7,674 nt of DNA. Origin: Chloroflexota bacterium (GTDB lineage Bacteria > Chloroflexota > Limnocylindria > Limnocylindrales > CSP1-4). The stretch is from positions 1-7,674 of the forward strand of contig JAKAMV010000471.1 in the NCBI GenBank assembly GCA_021812735.1, written 5' to 3'. Positions 1 through 6,306 of this stretch are shown here, piece by piece. A model generated the notes under the pieces. It did not search any database. It saw only the letters and a list, made by a program, of their open reading frames with translations, and was not told the origin of the DNA. Made by a program: the position numbers and the translations under genes. The stretch's first letter is position 1; every line of letters starts with the position of its first letter.

Positions 1-94
1 CCGCGACCACCATGTGCTCGAAGAAGTCGCGCCGGGCCGCGATGGCCACGGCCGCGGTGCCGACGCCGCCGGCGCCGATCACCAGGATCCGCAT
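1..94 (-). CDS. Saccharopine dehydrogenase-like NAD(P)-binding oxidoreductase, N-terminal fragment
   Basis: Only the first 31 codons are inside the window; the gene continues past base 1. The peptide starts MRILVIGAGGVGTAAVAIAA and continues RRDFFEHMVVA. This is the first beta strand, the glycine-rich GxGGxG turn (residues 7-12) and the first helix of a Rossmann NAD(P)-binding fold. The 'IGAGGVGTAAVAIAARRDFF' pattern matches the N-terminus of the saccharopine dehydrogenase (Lys9/LYS1-like) family as I remember it; such proteins act on lysine-glutamate adducts or related carboxylated substrates in the cytoplasm. The start at 94 is preferred because GAGGTG lies six bases upstream and the Rossmann strand begins at once. 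In-frame ATGs at 178 and 190 would add 28 or 32 residues of Arg/Pro-rich sequence with no family counterpart. The substrate cannot be told from this fragment, and other Rossmann dehydrogenases remain possible. Confidence 0.72.
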   Translation of the reverse strand, partial: MRILVIGAGGVGTAAVAIAARRDFFEHMVVA

Positions 95-100
95 GTCGAA

Positions 101-106
101 CACCTC
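101..106 (-). promoter_or_regulatory. Ribosome binding site deciding the start at 94
   Basis: On the minus strand GAGGTG lies six bases before the ATG at 94. It is a good Shine-Dalgarno match and favours that start over the in-frame ATGs at 178 and 190. Confidence 0.55.
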
Positions 107-193
107 GTCGAACCGGCGCCGGCGGGACGGGCCCGCGCGCGGGATATCGTTGGGGCCCCTCGCCCCGCTGCGCCCCATGATGTCAGCCATGCC

Positions 194-214
194 GCCCGGC
201 GTGCGCCGCCGGGC
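194..214. repeat. Perfect 8-bp inverted repeat, 5-nt loop
   Basis: GCCCGGCG at 194-201 pairs with CGCCGGGC at 207-214 around the loop TGCGC. It lies in the divergent region, upstream of both flanking genes. It could be a hairpin in the oxidoreductase leader or a protein-binding site. There is no T-tract on either side, so it does not look like an intrinsic terminator. Chance occurrence is quite possible at this GC content. Confidence 0.35.
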
Positions 215-246
215 CGGCAGGCGGCACGGCCCCGCGACCACCGGTC

Positions 247-252
247 TACACT
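247..252 (+). promoter_or_regulatory. Candidate -10 box TACACT
   Basis: TACACT fits the TANNNT pattern of -10 elements in high-GC bacteria. It lies seven bases before an ATG (259), a spacing typical of leaderless transcripts in Actinomycetota, but the 56-codon frame from that ATG does not look like a protein. It may instead start a roughly 180-nt leader for the EAL gene at 437. No convincing -35 lies 16-18 bases upstream. Confidence 0.25.
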
Positions 253-436
253 CCGCGGATGCGTCCCGCCGCCCGTTGGCCTTCAGTTGGCCGAGTGCAT
301 GCTCGTGCCCGGCGCCCATGCCACAGCGGTCGATGCCGGTCGCTCGGGCTGCAAACGCGGGGAACGACCCGATCCGGTGGCTTGACCGCTGCATCCGTCT
401 GCTGCACGCATCGCACCTTCGAGACGTGAGACCGCA

Positions 437-3400
437 GTGATCTCGTCACTGAGCTTCTCGACGCAGCGCGGCGTTGCCATGTACTGGGCAGCCGTCATCG
501 TTGCCGCGGCCGTGATCGCGGCGAGCCCAGCCCCCCAGACGCGCGTGGCCGCACTCGGCGTGCTTGGTGCCGTCGGCGTCGGCGCTCTCCTGATCCGAGG
601 CGTCCGCGCGGCCACCACGGACGCTCCGGCGTGGCTGTGGATAGCCCTCGGGCTCGCCTGCCTAGTGGTGGGCGCCATGGCGTCTCTGGCCCTGCAGGGC
701 AGTCGCGCTTCAGTCGACGGGCTTCCCATGGCTCTCACTCTGCTCGCCTACGGCCCTCTGGTCCTGGGGCTCCTCGGGTTGCGTGCCAGAGGCGGCTCGC
801 CACGAGTGCGCGCGCTCGCGGCCGACGGAACCGCCATCGACACGGCCATTGTGGCGATCACGAGCGTGCTCCTGGCGTGGGCGCTGGTGCTCGAGCCGCG
901 GTTCGACATCGATGCCCAGCCGTTCCATCTGGGACAACTCCTCATCCCGGCGCTGGACGTTGGCGTGCTGGTGCTGCTCGGTCGGCTGGTGCTTGAGGGC
1001 GGGGTGTCGGTACGCGGCGTCGCCTTCTTCGCGGTCGGGATGGTCCTGCTCCTGGCCAGCGACGCGACCACGTTGGCATCCACCCTAGACCATACCTACC
1101 GCCCGGGCGGCCTGGTGGATCTCGGCTGGCCCCTTGCCTACGCCAGCCTGGGGGCTACGGCGTTCGCCCGGCCATGCACCCAGGGGTGCCGGATCGCCTG
1201 GCTCGAGCGACACGGCGTCACGATTCGGCTGGGCCTGGTGGGACTCGCGCTGCTGGCGCCGCCCATGCTCGTCCTCCTGCGCCTCCTGCGCGACATCCCG
1301 CGCGACGATCTGCTGCCCGTCGCCCTCGCCTCCCTGGCGTTGACCCTGCTGGTGATGCTACGCGCGCACCTGCTGACGCGGACCCTCATCGTAAGTGAGC
1401 GTCGCTTCCGTGCGTTCCTGGAACATCCGGGGCTGATGGCGTTCATCAAGGACGCAGGGGGCCGGTACTCGTACGTCAGCCCGGTGGTGGCCGAGGTCAA
1501 CGGGTGGAGCGGGCCGGATGCGGTCCTGGGCCGGCGGGACACCGAGCTCTTCGATCCGGCGACCGCCGCGGCCTATGAGGCCGTCGACGCGACGGTCCGG
1601 CGCACCGGGACGACGGCGTCGCTCGAGGATGCGCGTCACCGGCCTGAGCGGGTTTGGGAGCTGCGCAAGTTCCCGCTGCCGGGCGAACCAGGAGCCGTGG
1701 CGCTCTTGGGCATCGACGTGACCGAGCGCGCGGCCGCCCAGGCCGAGGTGGAACGTCAGCGGTCGGTGCTCGCCGAGGCGGAGCTCGTGACGGATCTCGG
1801 CAGCTGGACCTTCGATGCCGCCACCGGGCTGAGCACCTGGTCGCCGGGGATGCGGCGCCTGGCCGGCCTCCCGGCGGATGAGACGCCGCTCACCCCGGAG
1901 GACGTCTACCGCCGCGTGCACCCCGACGACCTCTCAACCGTGCAGCAGCGGATCCGGACCACGTTGCGCACCTGCGCGCCGCTCGACATGGAGTTCCGTC
2001 TGGCCGGTTCCGATGGGACCAGCCGCACGGTCCACCTGGTCGGCCGCGCGGACCCGGCGCCGGACGGCAGCGCCGCGCGCGTCGTGGGCGCAGTCCGGGA
2101 CGTGACCGCCGAGCGCGCGACGACCCGGCGGCTCGCCTTCCAGGCCGACCTGCTCGCGGCCGTCTCGGATGTCGTCATCGCGACCGATGCGGCGGAACGG
2201 ATCACCTACTGGAACGCCGCCGCGGAGGACTTGTTCGGGCAACCGCGCGAGGCCATGCTGGGGCGTCGGCTGCGGGAGGTCGTCGCCGCCGAGCCCGCGG
2301 AGGTCGCGAGACTCCACGAAGCCCTGGCCGCGGGCGCTGCCTTCGAGGGCGACTGGGAGGTGCGACGCTCGGACGGGCAGCCGGCTTGGCTGCGCGCGCG
2401 CATGGTGCCACTGCCGGACGCGGCGGAAGGGACCTGGGGGAGTCTTCTCGTGGGCCAGGACATCACTGCGCGTCGATCGCTCGAGCAGCGACTCGCGCGG
2501 CTGGCTGGCGCGATCGATCAGACCCACGAAGCGGTCCTCACCCTCGATCGCAACGAGCGGATCACGTACGTCAACGCGACATTCGAGCGGCTGACTGGGT
2601 ACTCGGCAGAGGAGGTACTGGGCCACCGGCCCGGCCTCCTCGCCACGCAGCGGATGAGCCGCGGCCAGGCCCGGGCCATGCGTGCAGCGCTGGCCGCCGG
2701 CCGGGTGTGGCAGGGTGACTTCGCCGACCGCTGCAAGGACGGCCGGATCCGCATCACCGAGAACACCGTTACCCCGCTGCGGGAACGGGACCTTTCGGTC
2801 GGCGGCTACGTGATGATCAAACGCGACGTCACGGAGCGCCGCGCCGCGGAGGCTACCGAGGCTCGGCGGGCCCGGGAGCGTGCGCTGATCGCCGAGGCAT
2901 TGCGCGACTTGGTCAGCGAGCCGAACCCGGATCTCGCGGCCGAGGCGATCGCACTCCAGGTCCTGAAGTTGCCCGGCATTGCCCATGTCGCGCTTGCGCA
3001 AGTCGCGTTCGCAGGACAGGTCGTCCCCCTGTGTTCGGTGAGCCCCGAGGCGACTTATCCTCGCGCCGGACTCCCGTCCGGGCGGAGCGCGTACCTGCGT
3101 GAGCGCATCACGCAGGGTCCGTGGGTGGAAACGTGGGTGGCCCCGACGGCCGATCATCCGTATGGCGAGACCTTTCACCTGCTGGGGATTCGCGCCTTCG
3201 CGTACTTGCCCCTGACCCTTGGCGAGGACACGCAGGGTCTGCTCGCGGTCGGGTCCGCGGCGCCGGACGCGATCGCGCAGCTCACGGAGCAGCTGCCGGC
3301 ATTGCAGGACTTCGCTGCCATCGCGGGCGCGTTGCTCGGGCCCCGGCTCGCTGGCCAAGCGGGTATAGATCGCCGCCGCGCAGCCGTCCGCGCCATCATC

Positions 3401-4075
3401 GACGCTGCGGCGTTCATGCCGACGTTTCAGCCAATCTGCACCCTGACCGATCGCCGCACGATCGGCTACGAGGCGCTCACCCGCTTCGCCGACATGCGGC
3501 GGCCGGATCTTCAGTTCGCTGAGGCGCGCGCCGTGGGTCTCGGGATCGACCTCGAGCTCGCCACCCTGGCCCGCGCCCTCGGCGCCGCGACCGCGCTGCC
3601 CCGGGGAATGGTGCTGCACGTGAACGCCTCGGCAGCGCTGCTGCTCGAGGGCGCCCGCCTGTCGGCGCTGCTGAACGGGCGGGAGGCGCGGGACCTCGTG
3701 GTGGAGGTCACCGAGGAGGATCGAGTGGATGACTACGCCGCCCTTCGGCGAGCCATCGCGAGGATCGGACCGAGCGTGCGTCTTGGGGTCGACGACGCGG
3801 GGGCCGGGTATGCCAGCCTGCGGCATATCCTAGAGCTCGCCCCCGCAGTGGTGAAGCTCGACCTCTCGCTGGTCCGCGGGATCGACGTCGATCCAGCCCG
3901 CCAGGCGCTGGTCGCCGGACTGTGTCGGTTCGCGAAGGAGGCCGGGATCGAGCTGGTCGCCGAGGGGATCGAGACCGAGGACGAGCTGGCCGCGCTGCGC
4001 AGGCTGGGCGTGCCCCTCGGACAGGGCTATCTGCTGGGTCGGCCAGAACCACCGCCCGAGGCACCGTCCCCCTGA
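437..4075 (+). CDS. Membrane-anchored PAS-PAS-PAS-PAS-GAF-EAL c-di-GMP phosphodiesterase
   Basis: This 1212-residue protein should hydrolyse c-di-GMP to pGpG at the inner face of the membrane in response to signals. Residues about 15-315 form some ten hydrophobic helices. Then come PAS1 (about 320-435), PAS2 of the PAS_3 type with a VHPDDL motif (about 449-560), PAS3 (about 570-680), PAS4 (about 690-805), a GAF domain (about 814-970) and an EAL domain (about 985-1207). EAL metal and catalytic residues all appear present: E1012 in YEALTRF, N1063 in VNAS, E1090 in VEVTEED, D1119/D1120 in DDAGAGYASL, K1140, E1176 in AEGIET and Q1196 in GQGYLL. Hence an active enzyme is inferred. No GGDEF domain lies between GAF and EAL. 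The GTG at 437 has only a weak Shine-Dalgarno sequence; ATG at 479 (residue 15), just before the first helix, is an equally good start. The gene appears monocistronic. Confidence 0.9.
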   Translation: MISSLSFSTQRGVAMYWAAVIVAAAVIAASPAPQTRVAALGVLGAVGVGALLIRGVRAATTDAPAWLWIALGLACLVVGAMASLALQGSRASVDGLPMALTLLAYGPLVLGLLGLRARGGSPRVRALAADGTAIDTAIVAITSVLLAWALVLEPRFDIDAQPFHLGQLLIPALDVGVLVLLGRLVLEGGVSVRGVAFFAVGMVLLLASDATTLASTLDHTYRPGGLVDLGWPLAYASLGATAFARPCTQGCRIAWLERHGVTIRLGLVGLALLAPPMLVLLRLLRDIPRDDLLPVALASLALTLLVMLRAHLLTRTLIVSERRFRAFLEHPGLMAFIKDAGGRYSYVSPVVAEVNGWSGPDAVLGRRDTELFDPATAAAYEAVDATVRRTGTTASLEDARHRPERVWELRKFPLPGEPGAVALLGIDVTERAAAQAEVERQRSVLAEAELVTDLGSWTFDAATGLSTWSPGMRRLAGLPADETPLTPEDVYRRVHPDDLSTVQQRIRTTLRTCAPLDMEFRLAGSDGTSRTVHLVGRADPAPDGSAARVVGAVRDVTAERATTRRLAFQADLLAAVSDVVIATDAAERITYWNAAAEDLFGQPREAMLGRRLREVVAAEPAEVARLHEALAAGAAFEGDWEVRRSDGQPAWLRARMVPLPDAAEGTWGSLLVGQDITARRSLEQRLARLAGAIDQTHEAVLTLDRNERITYVNATFERLTGYSAEEVLGHRPGLLATQRMSRGQARAMRAALAAGRVWQGDFADRCKDGRIRITENTVTPLRERDLSVGGYVMIKRDVTERRAAEATEARRARERALIAEALRDLVSEPNPDLAAEAIALQVLKLPGIAHVALAQVAFAGQVVPLCSVSPEATYPRAGLPSGRSAYLRERITQGPWVETWVAPTADHPYGETFHLLGIRAFAYLPLTLGEDTQGLLAVGSAAPDAIAQLTEQLPALQDFAAIAGALLGPRLAGQAGIDRRRAAVRAIIDAAAFMPTFQPICTLTDRRTIGYEALTRFADMRRPDLQFAEARAVGLGIDLELATLARALGAATALPRGMVLHVNASAALLLEGARLSALLNGREARDLVVEVTEEDRVDDYAALRRAIARIGPSVRLGVDDAGAGYASLRHILELAPAVVKLDLSLVRGIDVDPARQALVAGLCRFAKEAGIELVAEGIETEDELAALRRLGVPLGQGYLLGRPEPPPEAPSP

Positions 4076-4251
4076 TGGCCTGGTGCAGTCTGCGTGCAGC
4101 TCCGTGCCAGTTCGTCGCACGCTCCTAGCTGGGCGTCGGCCAAGCTGAGCGGCCCGGGTCGCCGGCTATGGCCTTCGCGTCCTCGCTGCCGGCCAAGCGC
4201 TGACGAGCACGAGCCGGCGCTGATCGCCGCTGGCAACTGCGGGTGCCACGT

Positions 4252-4259
4252 CCGGGCCG
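4252..4259. repeat. Target site duplication, left copy (CCGGGCCG)
   Basis: The 8-bp sequence CCGGGCCG directly abuts the left terminal repeat and is repeated exactly at 5648-5655, directly abutting the right one. Eight to nine bp is the known duplication size for IS256-family insertion. Confidence 0.8.
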
Positions 4260-4288
4260 GGTCACGTCCCCAGACTGGTGTAACAGCG
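4260..4288 (+). repeat. IS256-family left terminal inverted repeat
   Basis: It begins GGTCACGTCCCC and ends with TGTAACAGCG. Aligned to the reverse complement of 5619-5647 it matches at 23 of 29 positions. The inner TGTAACAG core is shared by both ends and resembles the GTGTAA core of known IS256-family ends. Confidence 0.85.
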
Positions 4289-4356
4289 CAGGCGGCCGAC
4301 GACGGAGTCGGCCACCGCGTAATCCTCGCGTCGTTGGAACTGCAAACCGACGACAC

Positions 4357-4360
4357 GGAG
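4357..4360 (+). promoter_or_regulatory. Ribosome binding site deciding the transposase start
   Basis: GGAG lies nine bases before the ATG at 4370. It supports that start over the in-frame GTG at 4094, which lies outside the insertion sequence. Confidence 0.6.
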
Positions 4361-4369
4361 AACACCACG

Positions 4370-5596
4370 ATGGCCGACGACAGGATGGCCGTGCTCGACA
4401 CGGTGCGCAAGGCGATCGCGGAGGGCGACCGGGACTTCCTGCGCGAGGGGGTCCGCGTCCTCGCGCAGGCGGTGATGGAGGCCGAGGTGACCGAGCTCAC
4501 CGGGGCCGCCAGGGGCGAGCGCAACCCAGACGCTCGGCTGACCCACCGCAACGGGTACCGCGACCGGCGCTGGGACACCCGCGTGGGCACGATCGACCTG
4601 GCGGTGCCGCGTGTCCGGGACGGGTCGTACCTGCCCAGCCTGCTCGACCCGCGGCGGCGGGCGGAGCGGGCGCTGCTGGCGGTGGTCCAGGAGGCGTACG
4701 TGTCGGGCGTGTCGACCCGACGGGTGGACGACCTGGTGCGGGCCCTGGGGATCGAGGGCATCAGCAAGAGCGAGGTGAGCAGGATCTGCGCCGCGCTCGA
4801 CGCCGAGGTCGCCGCGTTCCGCGGCCGGTCACTGGGCGAGACGGCCTTCCCCGTACCTGTTCCTCGACGCGACGTACCTCAAGGTGCGCGAGGCCGGGCG
4901 CGTCGTCTCGATGGCGGCCCTGGTGGCGGTGGGCGTCGCCTCGACCGGCGAGCGCCGGGTGCTCGGGCTCGAGCTCCCCCCGGCAACGACGAGGGCAGCG
5001 CCTGGCCGTCGTTCCTGCGGGGCCTCGTCGGCCGGGGCCTCCGGGGCGTGCGCCTCGTCGTGCCGGACGACCACGCCGGGCTGGTGCGGGCGGCCCGCGA
5101 GCAGCTCCTGGGCAGCTCGTGGCAGCGGTGCAGGGTGCACTTCACGCGCAACGCCCAGGACCTCGTGCCCCGGCCGTCCCGGAGCATGGTCGCGAGCGCG
5201 ATCCGGTCGGTGTTCGAGCAGCCGGACGGCGCCTCGGCCCGGGAGCAGCTCGACCGGGTGGTCGACGGCATGGCCGCCCGCTTCCCGCGCGTCGCCGGGC
5301 TGCTGGCGGACGCCGAGCCCGACCTGCTCGCCCACTTCGGATTCCCCGAGGGCCACCGCAGCCGGATCCGCTCGACGAACCCGCTGGAGCGGCTCAACAA
5401 GGAGATCAAGCGGCGGACGGGCGTGGTCGGCATCTTCCCGACGCGCGCCTCGGTGATCCGGTTGGTCGGGATGGTCCTCGCCGAGCAGGACGACGAGTCG
5501 CAGGACGGCCGGCGCCACTTCCGCCCGGAGACGATGGCGGCGATCGACGCCGCCCCGATCGAGGAGGTGGGCCAGCCGCTCCTGCTCGCGAGCTGA
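4370..5596 (+). pseudogene. IS256-family (Mutator-type) transposase with two compensating frameshifts
   Basis: The open frame encodes 408 residues, normal for the family, starting at ATG 4370 behind GGAG. The N-terminal part (THRNGYRDRRWDTRVGTI..PRVRDGSYLPSLLDPRRR) and the C-terminal part (WQRCRVHFTRNA, STNPLERLNKEIKRR) are typical. Between about 4850 and 4981 the frame is wrong. The family segment FPYLFLDATYLKVREAGRVV, which holds the first catalytic Asp (GAC 4866-4868), is read only in the next frame. The cause is one extra C in the run 4849-4852 and one missing C in the run 4976-4981. With both corrected the triad would be D166, D233 and E340, close to D167, D233 and E341 of IS256. As it stands, about 43 residues are scrambled into Arg/Gly/Pro-rich sequence and the protein should be inactive. 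Sequencing error in C-runs is the main alternative to real mutation. Confidence 0.85.
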
Positions 5597-5618
5597 TCGA
5601 TCACGGGCGCGAGGGCGA

Positions 5619-5647
5619 CCCTGTTACACACGTCGTGGGACTTGACC
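5619..5647 (-). repeat. IS256-family right terminal inverted repeat
   Basis: Its reverse complement begins GGTCAAGTCCCA and ends TGTAACAGGG. It matches the left end at 23 of 29 positions and ends exactly at the right copy of the target duplication. It starts 22 bp after the transposase stop codon. Confidence 0.85.
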
Positions 5648-5655
5648 CCGGGCCG
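5648..5655. repeat. Target site duplication, right copy (CCGGGCCG)
   Basis: This is an exact copy of 4252-4259, directly outside the right terminal repeat. Removing the element and one copy joins 4259 to 5656 and restores the presumed empty site. Confidence 0.8.
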
Positions 5656-5669
5656 CCCGCGCGCCAACA

Positions 5670-5691
5670 CTTCACGTGCTGTTCACGGGCC
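5670..5691 (+). promoter_or_regulatory. Pho-box-like tandem 11-bp repeat
   Basis: Two adjacent 11-bp units, CTTCACGTGCT and GTTCACGGGCC, share TTCACG in the same place. This has the layout of PhoP/PhoB boxes: 11-bp direct repeats with a GTTCAC core followed by four variable bases, as in Streptomyces. It lies 28 bp before the start codon at 5720. No clear -10 box follows, and two units alone can arise by chance, so regulation by phosphate is only a suggestion. Confidence 0.35.
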
Positions 5692-5719
5692 GGCAACGCG
5701 GAGGCGGAAACCTGCGGGC

Positions 5720-6124
5720 ATGACCGCACCGGACATCCTCACCCCATCTGCGCCGGCGGGCGCTCCACGCTCGGTTTCGCCCACCCGGCTGCTGGCGTCA
5801 GCCCTGCTGCACGTGCTCGACCGCGACGAGCCGCTGCCGGCACGCTGGGGGGCGGTCCCCTTCGTCGCCGCGGTCGCGGCCCATCGGATCGCGCTGGCCG
5901 CCGTCTCCTCCGCGGCCGCCCTGGACCGGGCAGCCCCCGCCGGCACGGATCGCACGTTCAGCGGCGCCGTCACCGCCCTTGCCAGCGACCCGCTCGCGGC
6001 CGCGCTGGCGGTCAGGCGCCTGGAGCTGCTCCGCGGCTCGACCCTGCCGGCCTGGCCCGTCATCGTCCGCCACGGCGCGGCTCCTCGCGTGACCCACGCC
6101 GACCAGGGGCGGTGGTTCGGATGA
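5720..6124 (+). CDS. Alanine-rich hypothetical protein (134 aa)
   Basis: I do not recognise a family. The start is ATG 5720, with a GAGGCGG sequence about 12 bases upstream that is a rather distant ribosome site. The protein is rich in Ala, Leu and Arg. It has three predicted helical stretches (about 22-33, 43-70 and 82-105), the second hydrophobic but interrupted by His and Arg, so it is probably not a true membrane span. There is no signal peptide, Cys pair or known catalytic motif. The tail, about 105-134, is less helical and ends in HADQGRWFG. Codon third positions are strongly G/C and the stop overlaps the next start as ATGA, which supports real, co-translated genes. The frame is open further upstream to 5642, but that would run into the IS end, so 5720 is preferred. 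It converges on modB, which may be coincidence. Confidence 0.6.
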   Translation: MTAPDILTPSAPAGAPRSVSPTRLLASALLHVLDRDEPLPARWGAVPFVAAVAAHRIALAAVSSAAALDRAAPAGTDRTFSGAVTALASDPLAAALAVRRLELLRGSTLPAWPVIVRHGAAPRVTHADQGRWFG

Positions 6125-6276
6125 CGGATCTGCCGCCGGCCGAGGCGCCGGCCAGGGTGCCGGCCTGGGTCTACCGGCTCGACGTCGAGCCGCCGGCCCG
6201 CCACGACGGCTGGCGGCGCGCGATCCGGATCCTCCGCGTGCGGCGCCCGAGCCCGGGCCGCGGCCGACGCCGCTGA
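6121..6276 (+). CDS. Small basic hypothetical protein (51 aa)
   Basis: The ATG at 6121 overlaps the stop of the 134-residue gene in ATGA, the classic arrangement for translational coupling. AGGGG and GGTGG sequences lie 5-11 bases upstream. The product begins with a Pro/Ala/acidic stretch, has a central PAWVYRLDVEPP segment with two of its few aromatic residues, and ends in an Arg-rich tail (RVRRPSPGRGRRR). A basic tail like this could bind nucleic acid or an acidic partner, but nothing identifies the function. Its stop codon is 25 bp from that of the convergent modB. No family is recognised. The overlap is the main reason to believe it is real. Confidence 0.5.
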   Translation: MTDLPPAEAPARVPAWVYRLDVEPPARHDGWRRAIRILRVRRPSPGRGRRR

Positions 6277-6306
6277 GGCCGGCCGCGGCCGCTCCTCCCG
6301 CTCAGC
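6272..6306. terminator. Inverted repeat spanning both convergent stop codons; possible bidirectional terminator
   Basis: GCTGAG (6272-6277) pairs with CTCAGC (6301-6306), and two more pairs can form after one mismatch. The repeat arms contain the TGA of the small plus-strand gene and the stop of modB on the minus strand. The loop holds the GC-rich palindrome GCGGCCGC, which could form its own hairpin. A structure at the meeting point of two convergent operons would suit a shared terminator, but there is no T-tract, so this is tentative. Confidence 0.3.

Larger units (their letters stand above)
95..436. other. Divergent intergenic region with GC-rich inverted repeats
   Basis: About 340 bp separate the minus-strand oxidoreductase from the plus-strand EAL gene, so both promoters should lie here. 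I can see a perfect 12-bp palindrome CCCGCGCGCGGG (132-143), the octamer GGGGCCCC (152-159), and a perfect 8-bp stem with a 5-nt loop, GCCCGGCG/CGCCGGGC (194-214). There is one -10-like TACACT (247-252) and one -35-like TTGACC (382-387) with no good -10 at the right spacing. Open frames here are short or Arg/Pro-rich and look non-coding. In DNA this GC-rich, perfect GC stems arise often by chance, so no operator is claimed. Confidence 0.45.
4260..5647 (+). mobile_element. IS256-family insertion sequence (1388 bp)
   Basis: This is a complete insertion sequence: terminal inverted repeats at 4260-4288 and 5619-5647, a single transposase frame of IS256/Mutator type between them, and an exact 8-bp target duplication outside. 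The size (1388 bp) is usual for the family. It sits between the stop of the EAL gene (4075) and the start of a small operon (5720), so no recognised coding sequence is broken. Its right end lies about 20 bp from a Pho-box-like repeat upstream of that operon, so it may have cut off or replaced distal regulatory DNA. The exact duplication suggests an insertion that has not been rearranged since. The transposase carries two indels, so the element is probably unable to move by itself. Confidence 0.9.

Noticed and set aside
259..429. 56-codon frame starting at an ATG seven bases after TACACT, as if leaderless
   Set aside because: The product is Arg/Cys/Ser-rich with no conserved look, and amino acid use suggests non-coding DNA. 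Only the -10-like box is kept, at low confidence.
12..449. Several overlapping short frames in the left intergenic region
   Set aside because: They are Arg/Pro/Ala-rich, overlap each other on both strands, and lack ribosome sites or family motifs.
1934..3826. 630-codon open frame on the minus strand inside the EAL gene
   Set aside because: It is fully antisense to a gene with clear PAS, GAF and EAL motifs. Its product is Arg/Gly/Pro-rich without any domain pattern. Long antisense frames are expected in GC-rich genes.
4092..4122. Inverted repeat GCGTGC/GCACGC just after the EAL gene as a terminator
   Set aside because: It has only six pairs, a 19-nt loop and no T-tract, so it does not stand out from chance.
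4094..4369. Extension of the transposase to a GTG at 4094 (500 aa)
   Set aside because: It would begin outside the insertion sequence, whose left end is at 4260. The added part has no family counterpart, and ATG 4370 has a good GGAG.
4243..6276. 677-codon plus-strand frame across the IS and the small operon
   Set aside because: It crosses the IS ends, and within the transposase it is an off-frame Arg/Pro/Gly-rich shadow. Only its last 51 codons, after ATG 6121, are supported as a gene.
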